DNA of 64,000 nt, from the NCBI GenBank assembly GCA_047967505.1, contig CM106541.1; one strand, given 5' to 3'. This stretch comes from Dipteris shenzhenensis (lineage: Eukaryota > Polypodiophyta > Polypodiopsida > Gleicheniales). The notes below the pieces were generated by a model, which was not told where the DNA came from, searched no databases, and saw only the letters and a list, made by a program, of their open reading frames with translations. Below are positions 32,253 through 41,795 of the stretch, in pieces; positions within the stretch are counted from its first letter, which is position 1; every line of letters begins with the position of its first letter. A program made the position numbers and the translations under genes.

Positions 32253-32779
32253 ACTGTGGGTTAAAACCGAAACCCGTCGCGACGTGCGGCGCTTTCTTTA
32301 GCACTCTCTAATCTCTATTGTAAGCAAAGCAATCTCTTCTCCCACCTATTTCCGATGACCTCCCACTCTATTCTCCACTCCTCACCACTACTCATCCCTC
32401 TCCTTGCTCTTGTGCTCCCCCTCCACCCTTCTCCCTCTTTGGTTTCTTAAAAGGAAGTTTTTGAAGAGGTGAGTCTCTTTGGACAATGTAGGTAGGTTTT
32501 TTGTGAGATTTCATTTTGTGAGTGCTTTCTCCTTGTATTGCTAAAGCTGCTTACTACTTTTCATGCTTGATTACTAGTTTTCATGCTTGATTTCAAAGGA
32601 TTGAAACAAAAAATGAGATTTCAAGAAAGAAAGAAGACTCCTCTCTTTTGTAGGGCCAGTCCACAAAGCACCAAGCGGGATGTACTATTCCATGTAAGTG
32701 CTTCCTCTTTTTTCCATTTGTTATTTTTTTTATTTGCATTGGCCTGCAGTTAGTGCCTTAAGCGCTAGCTGTAGTGATG

Positions 32780-35660
32780 GGCGTAGGAATCCTCCCTTCC
32801 CCTCTCTTCCCTCTTCTTTCCCTCTTCTCTCCTCTTCTTTCCCTCCTCTCCTTCTCCTTCTCCTTCAATCTTTCAATCTCTTTCCCCCTCTTTTTTCCTC
32901 TTTCGTTTCCCTCTTCTTCTCCTCTTTCCCCCCCTCTTTTCCCTCTTTCGTGCTCATGCTCTTATGCATAAGCATAAGCATAAGCATGAGCATAAAAGGA
33001 GACATATGCTCATGCATAAGCATGAGCATATGTCTCTTTTTCCCTCTTTCCTTTTCCTCTTCTTCTCTCTTTCTTTCCCTCTTTCCCCTTTTCCAATCTC
33101 TCTTTCCTTTCCCTCTTCTTCTCTCTTCTCCTCTTTCCCCTCCTCTTTTCCCTCTTTCATGCTCATGCTCTTATGCTCATATGCTTATGCATAAGACTCC
33201 TCTTATGCATAAGCATGAGCATGAGCATGAGCATGTGTCTCCTTCTCTTATGCTTATGCTTATGCTTATGCATAAGAGGAGTCTTATGCATAAGCATATG
33301 CTCATGCTTATGCATGAGCATAAGAGCATGAGCATGAAAGAGGGAAAAGAGGAGGGGAAAGAGGAGAATAAGCATGAGCATATGTCTCTTTTTCCCTCTT
33401 TCCTTTCCCTCTTCTTCTCTCTTTCTTTCCCTCTTTCCCCTTTTCCAATCTCTCTTTCCTTTCCCTCTTCTTCTCTCTTCTCCTCTTTCCCCCCCTCTTT
33501 TTCCTCTTTCATGCTCATGCTCTTATGCTCATGCATAAGCATAAGCATGAGCATATGCTTATGCATATGCATAAGAGGAGTCTTATGCATAAGCATAAGA
33601 AAAGGAGACATATGCTCATGCTTATGCTTATGCATGAGCATAAGAGAAGGAGACATATGCTCATGCATAAGCATGAGCATATGTCTCTTTTTCCCTCTTT
33701 ACTTTCCCTCTTCTTCTCTCTTCCTCTCTTTTTCCCCCTCTTTTCCCTCTTTCATGCTCATTCTCTTATGCTCATGCATATGCATAAACATGAGCATAAT
33801 GCTTATAAGCATAAGCATGAGAGAAGGAGACATATGCTCATGCTTATGCTTATGCATGAGCATAAGAGAAGGAGACATATGCTCATATGAGCATAAGAGA
33901 AGGAGACATATGCATGAATCTTTCAATCTTTCAATCTCTTTCTCCCTCTTTTTTCCTCTTTCTTTTCCCTCTTCTTCTCCTCCTCTTTCCCCCCCTCTTT
34001 TACCTCTTTCGTGCTCATGCTCTTATGCTCATGCATAAGCATAAGCATAAGCATGAGCATAAAAGAAGGAGACATATGCTCATGCATAAAAGAAGGAGAC
34101 ATATGCTCATGAGCATAAAAGAAGGAGACATATGTCTCTTTTTCCCTCTTTCCTTTTCCTCTTCTTCTCTCTTTCTTTCCCTCTTTCCCCTTTTCCAATC
34201 TCTCTTTCCTTTCCGTCTTCTTCTCTCTTCTCCTCTTTCCCCTCCTCTTTTGTCTCTTTCATGCTCATGCTCTTATACTCATGCATAAGCATGCGCATAT
34301 GCTTATGCTTATGCATAAGACTTCTCTTATGCATAAGCATAAGAGAAGGAAACATATGCTTATGCATGAGCATAAGAGAAGGAGACATATGCTCATGCAT
34401 GAGCATAAGAGAAGGAGACATGAGCATGAGCATATGTCTCTTTTTCCCTCTTTCCTTCTCCTCTTCTTCTCTCTTTCTTTCCCTCTTTCCCCTTTTCCAA
34501 TCTCTCTTTCCTTTCCCTCTTCTTTCTTTTCCAATCTCTATTTCTTTTCCCTATTTCTTTTCCAATCTCTCTTTCTTTTCCAATCTCTCTTCCTTTTCTA
34601 ATCTCTCTTTCTTTTCCCTCTTTCCTTTCCCTCTTCTTCTCTCTTTCTCCCTTCTCTTATGCTCATGCATAAGCATAAGCATGAGCATATTATGCTCATG
34701 CATAAGCATAAGCATGAGCATATGCTCATGCTTATGCTTATGCAGCATATGCTCATGCTTATGCTTATGCATGAGCATAAGAGAAGTAGACATATGCTCA
34801 TGCATAAGCATGAGCATATGTCTCTTTTTCCCTCTTTCCTTTCCCTCTTCTTCTCTCTTTCTTTCCCTCTTTCTCATTTTCAATCTCACTTTTCTTTCTC
34901 TCTTTTTCCCTCTTTCAATCCTTCTTCTTCCCTCTTTCAATCCCTCTTCTTCTCTCTTTCTTTCCCTCTTTCAATCCCTCTTCTTCTCTCTTTCAATCCC
35001 TTTTTTCTCTCTTTTTCCCTCTTTCTTTACCCTCTTCTTCTCTCTTTCTTTCCCTCTTTTTCCCTCTTTCCTTTCCCTCTTCTTCTCTCTTTCTCCCTGC
35101 TCTTATGCTCATGCATATGCATAAGCATGAGCATATGCTCATGGTTATGCTTATGCATGAGCATAAGACCTCTTCTTCTCTCTTTCTTTCCCTCTTTTTC
35201 CCTCTTTCCTTTCCCTCTTCTTCTCTCTTTCTCCCTTCTCTTATGCTCATGCATAAGCATAACCATGAGCATATGCTCATGGTTATGCTTATCCATGAGC
35301 ATAAGAGAAGTAGACATATGCTCATGCATAAGCATGAGCATATGTCTCTTTTTTCCTCTTTCCTTTCCCTCTTCTTCTCTCTTTCTTTTCCTCTTATGCT
35401 CATTTTCAATCTCTGTTTTCTTTCCCTCTTTTTCCCTCTTTCAATCCTTCTTCTTCCCTCTTTTCTTTCGCTCTTTTTCCCTCTTTCCTTTCCCTCTTCT
35501 TCTCTCTTTCTTTCCCTCTTTTTCCCTCTTTCCTTTCCCTCTTCTTCTCTCTTTCCCCCTTTTCTTATGCTCATGCATAAGCATAAGCATGAGCATATGC
35601 TCATGCTTATGCTTATGCTTATGCATGAGCATAAGAGAAGTAGACATATGCTCATGACAA
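32780..35660. repeat. Hairpin and polypyrimidine satellite, 2.9 kb
   Basis: Long C/T-only tracts (CCCTCTTTCCTTTCCCTCTT-like) alternate with self-complementary blocks made of the hexamers GCATAA/GCATGA and their complements TTATGC/TCATGC. The junction word ATGTCTCTTTTTCCCTC recurs near 33030, 33378, 33680, 34132, 34434, 34818 and 35342, so units are about 300-520 bp. Every CT tract has the pyrimidines on the plus strand. Stop-free frames of up to 446 codons run through it on both strands, but they are low-complexity products of the repeat and are not genes. Confidence 0.9.
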
Positions 35661-35719
35661 TTGTTTTATTCTTAAGTTCCAATCTAATTTTCAATTTATA
35701 TGGTTCACTCTTAGAGTCA

Positions 35720-36017
35720 TGTTGAGATATCAAGCTCTATCCCCGACATATCTCCTGGATGACTATCATTTATGTCACCGCCTATGTTAGTTGTACTCGT
35801 GGTGTAGTTAGACTACCATGTATGTTTTTGGTTTGGGTTCACATATGAACCACGTATTCTAGGTTTTGACATATAGGGTATTTCCCTCTTCTATTGTATT
35901 GTTGTTGTGTGCAAAAGTGAAGAAAGGCTTCACCCTCCAACCTTGTGTCCTCTCTCTTTTGTGTGTTGTGAAGAAAGCTGAACTTGAGTCTCCTATCTCT
36001 CTCCCTTCTTCTTTACA
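35720..36017 (+). repeat. 5' LTR of the young copia
   Basis: It begins TGTTGAGATATCAAGC and ends CTTCTTTACA. It is 298 bp, the same length as the 3' copy. The leader from 36018 to 36502 carries the primer site and short ORFs only. Confidence 0.96.
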
Positions 36018-36030
36018 TGGTATCAGAGCC
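36018..36030 (+). other. Primer-binding site (initiator tRNA-Met)
   Basis: TGGTATCAGAGCC directly follows the 5' LTR, the usual minus-strand primer site of plant copia elements. Confidence 0.92.
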
Positions 36031-36502
36031 TTGTTCGTGGTAAGGAGCTCAAGAAAGCTAGCCAAGTTTGTGGTGTCCTGGTAAGAGGACCAGTGTAGCT
36101 TTCCTATTTCGAGTTTGGGAGCAAATCTCTACAGGTAGCACAGCCAGAAGTGCAGGAGTGCACTGCTTTAGATTGAGAGGCCCGTTTTGAAGGCGGAAGT
36201 TCTTCGCAGGCACTCAGAAAAAGGCCTTGTTTTTGCTGTGCGACCACCGCGCGGCTAGTCGGTGGAAAGGTGCCATAGAAATTGCATCGTATGCCTATGT
36301 GCAGAGATATTGGGAGTTGCAGATTCATGCCTGTTGCCTGTTGATGCAAAATCGTCACGAGGAAGTGACTGTGTGGTGAAATACCACTTTCGTCAGTGTT
36401 GCAGATCTGCCCCTGTGAGGCTCTTTGCAGAAGTTTTGCTATTTGCCCTTCTGAGGCATTTTCTGTGTTTACAGGTTGCTGTTGCAATTCGTGATTTGTA
36501 AA

Positions 36503-39500
36503 ATGTCTGAGAATCTGTCTACCATTGTCAGTGAGAAGCTTGACAAGAACAACTTCCAAGCATGGAAGTTCAGGATGACAAACTTCTTTATGGGAAAGGG
36601 AGTTTGGGATTACATCAGTGGTGAAACTGCAGAACCAGTTTTGGGTGCTGCTCCCACTCCTACTGAATTGAAGGCCTTTAAAGAATGGCATGAAAAAGCC
36701 AGAAAATGCCTGTATTGGCTGTCCGTTAGCATTTCAGATTCTATGATTGTGCATATACAGGATCTAGAGACGCCTAAGGAGGCATGGGATACATTGGTGA
36801 AGCTGTATAGCACAAATACCAAAGCACGAAAGATGCAGCTAAAGCAGGAGTTGCACAATGTGCAAAGGAAAAATCTGAATATAAATGAGTATTCCTTGAA
36901 GGTGAAAGGCCTTGCAGATTCTCTTGCCTCCATTGGAGCACCTGTTGATGATGAGGACTTAGTGTCCGTGACCTTGAATGGTCTTGGGAAAGATTATGCA
37001 CAATTTCGGACATCCATTGGAGTCCGTGAAACATTTCCTGATTTTCAGGAACTTATTGCTCTCTTGCTGAGTGAAGAGCAAAGGAATGGTGGTTCAGCCA
37101 CCTCAACTTCTCAAGAGACTGCTTTCTACTCGAATACAGGTAGAGGCAAGGGTAGAGGAAGAGGCCGTTCTGGTGGCCGTGCAGGAAATCAGAACCAACA
37201 GCAACAACAGGAAAACCAGTCCTATGGAGGAGGACGTGGTAGTTCTAGAGGCAGGGGGAGCCAAAGAGGCCGTGGTTCATGGCAAAGGAACCAGCAAGTA
37301 AATAGCAGCATAGAATGCTATTATTGTGGAAAGCCTGGACACAAGGAGAATACATGCTATAAAAAACAAAATGACATCAAAAGTGGGAAGTTGCAGCAAA
37401 GCAACTATGCATCATCAAGTGGGCATGGTGACGACAGAAATGAGCACCTTTTTGTGATGCAGCATATGGTTAACTCCATGTCAGGAGATGCTGCAGCTTG
37501 CAATGATGTTTGGTATGTTGATTCAGGTGCCTCTAACCACATGACCAGTCATGGTGAGTGGTTTCATGATGTCAGAAATTTGGATAAGCCAGGTTATGTT
37601 GAAACAGGTGATGATACTGCGCACCCAATTACGCAAGTTGGTAAAGTGCCATTGGCTATGCAGGATGGCAAAACAAAGTACTTGGCAGATGTACTTCATG
37701 TTCCAAAAATCACTAAGAACCTGGTTTCAGTTGGCCAGATGGTTGAGCAAGGTCTACAGGTTAGATTTAATCCTGATGGATGCTTCGTTGAGGACTTGAA
37801 AAATAAGTGCCGCTTGGTTGCGAAAGGCAACAAAAATGGAAGAATGTTCACCTTGGATGTTGATATGCCTGAGGTGAAAGCTGCTATGTTTGCGCATGGG
37901 AGAGGTGTCATTGCAGATATTGAGATATGGCACAAGCGCATTGGGCACGTGAATATACAAAGGCTGAAATCTATGCAAACGAAAAACATTGTTGCAGGTT
38001 TGCCTAAATTCAGAGTTGAGGGAATGCAAAAGGTATGTGAAGCATGCCAAATGGGTAAGCAGGCCAGACATGCATTTCCCAAAAATGCTAAGGTGAGCAG
38101 AAGACCTTTGGAAGTGATCCATTCAGATGTTTGGACAACCAAAACTGCTTCTATTGGTGGATTCCATTATTATGTGACGTTTATTGATGACTACACTAGG
38201 AAGGTGTGGATTTATTTTATGAAGCACAAAAGTGAAGTGTTCAGCCATTTCAAGGCTTTTAAGGCCATGGTTGAAAAAGAGAAAGGTGTGCATATTAAAG
38301 TGCTAAGATCTGATGGAGGGGGAGAGTACTTTTCAGAAGAATTTTGTGAAGGAATTCAAAGGAAGTACTCATGCGGGTCTACCCCTCAGCAGAATGGGGT
38401 TGCAGAAAGGAAGAACAAGCATATTGCAGAAGTAGGACGGGCGATCCTAAATGAGAAAAACATGCCTGATTATTTTTGGGCTGAAGCAGTAGCAACTGCT
38501 GTTTATATTATGAACAGAACTCCCACTGCAGCTGTCCATGGCATGACGCCTGAAGAAATGTATACAGGCCAAAAACCAGATATTTCTCACTTGAAGGTAT
38601 TTGGTTGCATAGCGTATGTTCATGTTCCTGATGAGAAGAGAACCAAGCTGGATCCAAAGGCAGAAAAATGTATCTTTATTGGATATGCTCAGCACCAGAA
38701 AGGGTATCGCTGTTATAACCCTTCCACTCGCAAAATGCAAGTGAGCAGAGATGTTGTTTTTGATGAAATGAGCAGCTGGTATGCACCAACTGTTATGGTA
38801 GGAGATGCAGATGCAGGAAATGGGAATGCTGCAATAAATGCAGAGCAGCAATCTCAAGTCTTGAGTGGACCCAGAGAGTCCTCTACTAGTGGATCTAATG
38901 CATGGACAGGGAGATTGAGATCTAGTGAATCGTCACATGGCAGTCCTGATAGTGTTGTGCAGGTATCACATAAGGGAAAAGAAAAAGTGGACCATACTCC
39001 AGTGTTTGATGTGTCTGCTGGTAGCTCTCATGTTGATGGAGAGTCAAGCGGCTCTAAAATGAGCCTTGATGAGGAACTTGGGATTCCTTCTGTTGTTACA
39101 CCTGGTGCAAGGAAAAGCAGGCATGATTTAAAGACTCCTGCAACTGATCCAGTTGTACGAAGGTCCACTCGTATTAAGTATCCAGTTGACAGGCTGAGAT
39201 ATGATGGGTATACAGCACATCACTATGCTTATATGGTCAAGGTTCTAGAGGAGCCAGAGCCCACATGTTTTGAGGATGCAGCAGGGCATAAAAATTGGGA
39301 AGCAGCTATGGATGAAGAGATGGCTGCCTTGGATGCAAACCACACTTGGGATTTGATGCCTTTGCCTCATGATAAGAAGGCTATTGGCTACAAGTGGGTT
39401 TACAAAGTAAAGCACAATGCTGATGGGTCTGTTAGCAGGTACAAGGCAAGATTGGTTGCCAAAGGTTTTGCACAGACATATGGAATTGACTATGAGGAAA

Positions 39501-40843
39501 CTTTCAGCCCAGTTGCAAGGATGGCAACCGTGAGAGCAGTAATTGCTATGGCTGCTGCAAAGGGATGGTCTTTGCATCAGATGGATGTGAAAAATGCCTT
39601 CTTGCATGGTGACTTGCAGGAAGAGGTTTATATGATGCAGCCAGAAGGTTATGAGGATAAAGCACACCCCGATTTTGTATGCAGGTTGCGCAAAGCCTTG
39701 TATGGCTTAAAACAGGCGCCGAGGGCATGGTCAGACAAGATAGGGCAATATCTTGTCACTATTGGATTTCAGATTTCCAATTCAGATTTTTCACTTTATG
39801 TGAAAAGGACAAACAGAGGGATTGTGCTTATAGTCATCTATGTTGATGACTTGATTATTACAGGTGATAGTGATGCAGACATTAATGAAGTGAAGCTGCT
39901 GTTGAAGCAGAAATTTGAGATGAAGGATTTGGGAGAGCTGCGTTACTTCTTGGGCATTGAGGTTATTAGATCCCCGAGTGGGATATGGCTGTTGCAAAGG
40001 CAATACAGTTTGGACATGCTGTCCAAATATGGGATGACAGGCTGTAAGCCTATCTCTGTTCCATTGGAGCAGAATGTGAAGCTCAATGCAGAGTCAGGTG
40101 AGCTTCTTGAAGATATTACTATGTACAGGCGCATAGTAGGTAGCTTGATTTACATGACTATAACCAGACCAGATTTGAGCTATGCTGTGGGGCTGGTGAG
40201 TCAGTTTATGCAGGCACCAAGGAAGCCACATTTGGATGCGGCTAGGCGCATACTGCGGTATGTGAAGTCCACATTGCATTATGGACTGTTTTATGAAGCT
40301 GGGTGTGCATTACAGGTACATGGATACACAGATGCTGACTGGGCTGGTAGTGTCTCAGACAGGAGATCTACTAGTGGTTTTATGTTTTCCCTTGGGAGTG
40401 GTGCCATCAGTTGGAGCAGCAAGAAGCAGCCAACAGTTGCCTTGTTGAGCACAGAGGCTGAGTACAGGGGTGCAGCAATGGCTGCATGTGAGGTAGCTTG
40501 GTTACGGAAGCTACTTGCAGATATGGGACAGTCAGTTCATGCAGCAGTTGTCATTCATTGTGACAACATTAGCAGCATCATGATTGCTAATAACCCAGTT
40601 TATCATGCTAGAACGAAGCACATTGAGGTGCATTATCACTTTGTGAGAGAGAAGGTTCTAGCTGGTGAGATTGATCTTGTCTATGTCAGCACTGAGGAGC
40701 AGGTGGCTGATATCTTTACGAAGGCATTGGGTACCGAGAAGCTTCGCAGATTTAGGAGCTTGCTTGGTGTACGTGAGATGGATTTGAGCTTGAGGGGGAG
40801 TGTTGAGATATCAAGCTCTATCCCCGACATATCTCCTGGATGA
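36503..40843 (+). CDS. Copia gag-pol polyprotein, 1446 aa, uninterrupted
   Basis: The start MSENLSTIVSEKLDKNNFQA was chosen over an ATG 27 nt upstream because it begins the gag homology. In order: gag core (about 20-200), a Gly/Arg-rich RGG-like region (about 213-262), zinc knuckle CYYCGKPGHKENTC (272-285), protease DSGAS (340-344), GAG-pre-integrase HKRIGH (477), integrase (D542, D604, E635), RT from about 946 with YVDDLIITG (D1115, D1116), and RNase H with GYTDADWAG (about 1273) and TKHIEVHYHF. The stop lies 43 bp into the 3' LTR. The gap between the second Asp and Glu of the integrase is 31 residues instead of the usual 36: about five residues around EFCEGI are missing. Otherwise the protein looks complete. 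Confidence 0.95.
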   Translation: MSENLSTIVSEKLDKNNFQAWKFRMTNFFMGKGVWDYISGETAEPVLGAAPTPTELKAFKEWHEKARKCLYWLSVSISDSMIVHIQDLETPKEAWDTLVKLYSTNTKARKMQLKQELHNVQRKNLNINEYSLKVKGLADSLASIGAPVDDEDLVSVTLNGLGKDYAQFRTSIGVRETFPDFQELIALLLSEEQRNGGSATSTSQETAFYSNTGRGKGRGRGRSGGRAGNQNQQQQQENQSYGGGRGSSRGRGSQRGRGSWQRNQQVNSSIECYYCGKPGHKENTCYKKQNDIKSGKLQQSNYASSSGHGDDRNEHLFVMQHMVNSMSGDAAACNDVWYVDSGASNHMTSHGEWFHDVRNLDKPGYVETGDDTAHPITQVGKVPLAMQDGKTKYLADVLHVPKITKNLVSVGQMVEQGLQVRFNPDGCFVEDLKNKCRLVAKGNKNGRMFTLDVDMPEVKAAMFAHGRGVIADIEIWHKRIGHVNIQRLKSMQTKNIVAGLPKFRVEGMQKVCEACQMGKQARHAFPKNAKVSRRPLEVIHSDVWTTKTASIGGFHYYVTFIDDYTRKVWIYFMKHKSEVFSHFKAFKAMVEKEKGVHIKVLRSDGGGEYFSEEFCEGIQRKYSCGSTPQQNGVAERKNKHIAEVGRAILNEKNMPDYFWAEAVATAVYIMNRTPTAAVHGMTPEEMYTGQKPDISHLKVFGCIAYVHVPDEKRTKLDPKAEKCIFIGYAQHQKGYRCYNPSTRKMQVSRDVVFDEMSSWYAPTVMVGDADAGNGNAAINAEQQSQVLSGPRESSTSGSNAWTGRLRSSESSHGSPDSVVQVSHKGKEKVDHTPVFDVSAGSSHVDGESSGSKMSLDEELGIPSVVTPGARKSRHDLKTPATDPVVRRSTRIKYPVDRLRYDGYTAHHYAYMVKVLEEPEPTCFEDAAGHKNWEAAMDEEMAALDANHTWDLMPLPHDKKAIGYKWVYKVKHNADGSVSRYKARLVAKGFAQTYGIDYEETFSPVARMATVRAVIAMAAAKGWSLHQMDVKNAFLHGDLQEEVYMMQPEGYEDKAHPDFVCRLRKALYGLKQAPRAWSDKIGQYLVTIGFQISNSDFSLYVKRTNRGIVLIVIYVDDLIITGDSDADINEVKLLLKQKFEMKDLGELRYFLGIEVIRSPSGIWLLQRQYSLDMLSKYGMTGCKPISVPLEQNVKLNAESGELLEDITMYRRIVGSLIYMTITRPDLSYAVGLVSQFMQAPRKPHLDAARRILRYVKSTLHYGLFYEAGCALQVHGYTDADWAGSVSDRRSTSGFMFSLGSGAISWSSKKQPTVALLSTEAEYRGAAMAACEVAWLRKLLADMGQSVHAAVVIHCDNISSIMIANNPVYHARTKHIEVHYHFVREKVLAGEIDLVYVSTEEQVADIFTKALGTEKLRRFRSLLGVREMDLSLRGSVEISSSIPDISPG
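40791..40800 (+). other. Polypurine tract
   Basis: TGAGGGGGAG abuts the 3' LTR and lies within the 3' end of the coding frame (LRGS). It primes plus-strand DNA in copia elements. Confidence 0.85.
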
Positions 40844-41098
40844 CTATCATTTATGTCACCACCTATGTTAGTTGTACTCGTGGTGTAGTTAGACTACCAC
40901 GTATGTTTTTGGTTTGGGTTCACATATGAACCACGTATTCTAGGTTTTGACATATAGGGTATTTCCCTCTTCTATTGTATTGTTGTTGTGTGCAAAAGTG
41001 AAGAAAGGCTTCACCCTCCAACCTTGTGTCCTCTCTCTTTTGTGTGTTGTGAAGAAAGCTGAACTTGAGTCTCCTATCTCTCTCCCTTCTTCTTTACA
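40801..41098 (+). repeat. 3' LTR of the young copia
   Basis: It matches the 5' LTR except for two substitutions, includes the stop codon of the gag-pol ORF at 40841-40843, and ends TTTACA before the target duplication. Confidence 0.96.
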
Positions 41099-41251
41099 AG
41101 TCAAAGCTCAAGCGTCCCATCATCGGAGGCGAGCGATCACCAGGGCCAGGGATTAGATGCACGTGACGAGGATCAGGAAGAAGGCGCAGCTCACGAGGAC
41201 CAAGGATCAGGCCAACAAGACGAGGACGATGACGATTCAAATGAGTAGTAG
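41099..41251 (+). pseudogene. Acidic-tail exon of an unrecognised protein in the CACTA-like composite
   Basis: After the copia, one frame reads SQSSSVPSSEASDHQG, then LDARDEDQEEGAAHEDQGSG and QQDEDDDDSNE to a stop at 41249-41251. Upstream of the copia the sequence TTCACTCTTAG resembles a splice acceptor directly before the duplicated AGTCA, so this looks like a last exon. Acidic C-terminal tails occur in many plant transposases and other nuclear proteins; identity is unproven. Confidence 0.35.
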
Positions 41252-41482
41252 TAGTAGTGATAGTAGTAGCAGTTTGCAATTTCTTCACCATGTATGTCAT
41301 TTTGTATATCCGCTCGTTTGAGCAATTTTGTATCACCCTTTCGAAAGGGTAATTTTGTAACAAACACTGTTGTATATGTTCGACATGTATATGCTTTTGT
41401 TGCTCAATCATTTCATTTGAGCGATTTTGTATCACCCTTTTCGCAAGGGAAATTTTGTTATAAAAAACTTTTTTTTGTAATT

Positions 41483-41559
41483 AAAAAAAAAAAAAAGGAT
41501 TAGTGGGGCTAAACAGGGCCATAGCAAGCCCTGTTTAGCCCCACTAATCCTTTTTTTTT
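41483..41559. repeat. Perfect hairpin with A/T-tract flanks
   Basis: Arms 41497-41518 and 41529-41550 are exact reverse complements over 22 bp (outer word GGATTAGTGGGG), with a 10-nt loop. A14 precedes and T9 follows, extending pairing to about 31 bp. No coding content. Confidence 0.95.
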
Positions 41560-41572
41560 AGTTCTGTTAATC

Positions 41573-41679
41573 GTCGCTATATAGCGACGTTTACCAGTGT
41601 CGCTATATAGCGACAATTATCAGTGTCGCTATATAGTGATGTTCAACAATGTCACTATATAGCGACACTTTATAGCGAC
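41573..41679. repeat. Subterminal palindrome array, exact 26-bp period
   Basis: GTCGCTATATAGCGAC or one-base variants start at 41573, 41599, 41625 and 41651, exactly 26 bp apart, followed by a half-site at 41671. The same palindrome occurs at the far side of the composite (32213-32252). Confidence 0.9.
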
Positions 41680-41776
41680 AGTTCTTTTCCGACGCTTTTA
41701 GCGACTTTTATAACGACGTTTGCTCCCGTGAAAAAAAAAAATTAATGGAAAAAGCATCGGTATTTTCATCGGAAAA

Positions 41777-41795
41777 GGGCCTATGCCTTGTAGTG
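41777..41795 (-). repeat. CACTA-type terminus
   Basis: The minus strand starts CACTACAAGGCATAGGCCC at 41795. CACTACAAG is the common end of plant CACTA transposons. It lies where the copia reading frame of the next feature ends. Confidence 0.5.

Larger units (their letters stand above)
35720..41098 (+). mobile_element. Full-length young Ty1/copia retrotransposon, TSD AGTCA
   Basis: LTRs of 298 bp (35720-36017 and 40801-41098) differ at only two positions (a G/A near 35781/40862 and a T/C near 35819/40900). The 5-bp duplication AGTCA flanks it (35715-35719, 41099-41103). The primer site TGGTATCAGAGCC is at 36018-36030 and the polypurine tract TGAGGGGGAG at 40791-40800. One uninterrupted gag-pol ORF lies inside. 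The target is the first bases of an exon-like sequence in the CACTA-like composite. The low LTR divergence indicates a recent insertion. Confidence 0.97.
32204..41795 (+). mobile_element. Composite CACTA-like element, satellite-bearing, with nested copia
   Basis: The right end reads CTATGCCTTGTAGTG to 41795, so the minus strand starts CACTACAAGG, the typical plant CACTA terminus. Subterminal palindromes GTCGCTATATAGCGAC lie near both ends (32213-32252 and 41573-41679), a known CACTA feature. Inside are a presumed 5' leader with a donor-like GAG/GTGAGT at 32469, the hairpin satellite, an acceptor-like TTCACTCTTAG, and a last exon ending in an acidic tail. The inferred donor-acceptor pair would make the satellite intronic. 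The matching left CACTA end was not found and may be deleted. No transposase domain is recognisable. The class is an inference from termini plus subterminal repeats. Confidence 0.45.

Noticed and set aside
33160-33380. CRISPR-like array in the hairpin satellite
   Set aside because: Plant nuclear context, no regular spacer length, and palindromic hexamer blocks instead of direct repeats with unique spacers.
32698-34038. 446-codon plus-strand ORF, and 332- and 330-codon ORFs nearby
   Set aside because: They are made only of Ser/Leu/Phe/Pro runs and MLMHKHKHEH repeats from the satellite. Equally open frames exist on the minus strand.
34993-35733. 246-codon minus-strand ORF rich in Glu, Arg and Lys
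   Set aside because: It is the reverse reading of the CT tracts and hexamers; no protein-like composition.
36104-36691. 195-codon minus-strand ORF over the leader and start of the young copia
   Set aside because: Antisense to a confirmed gag-pol gene and its leader; no domain.
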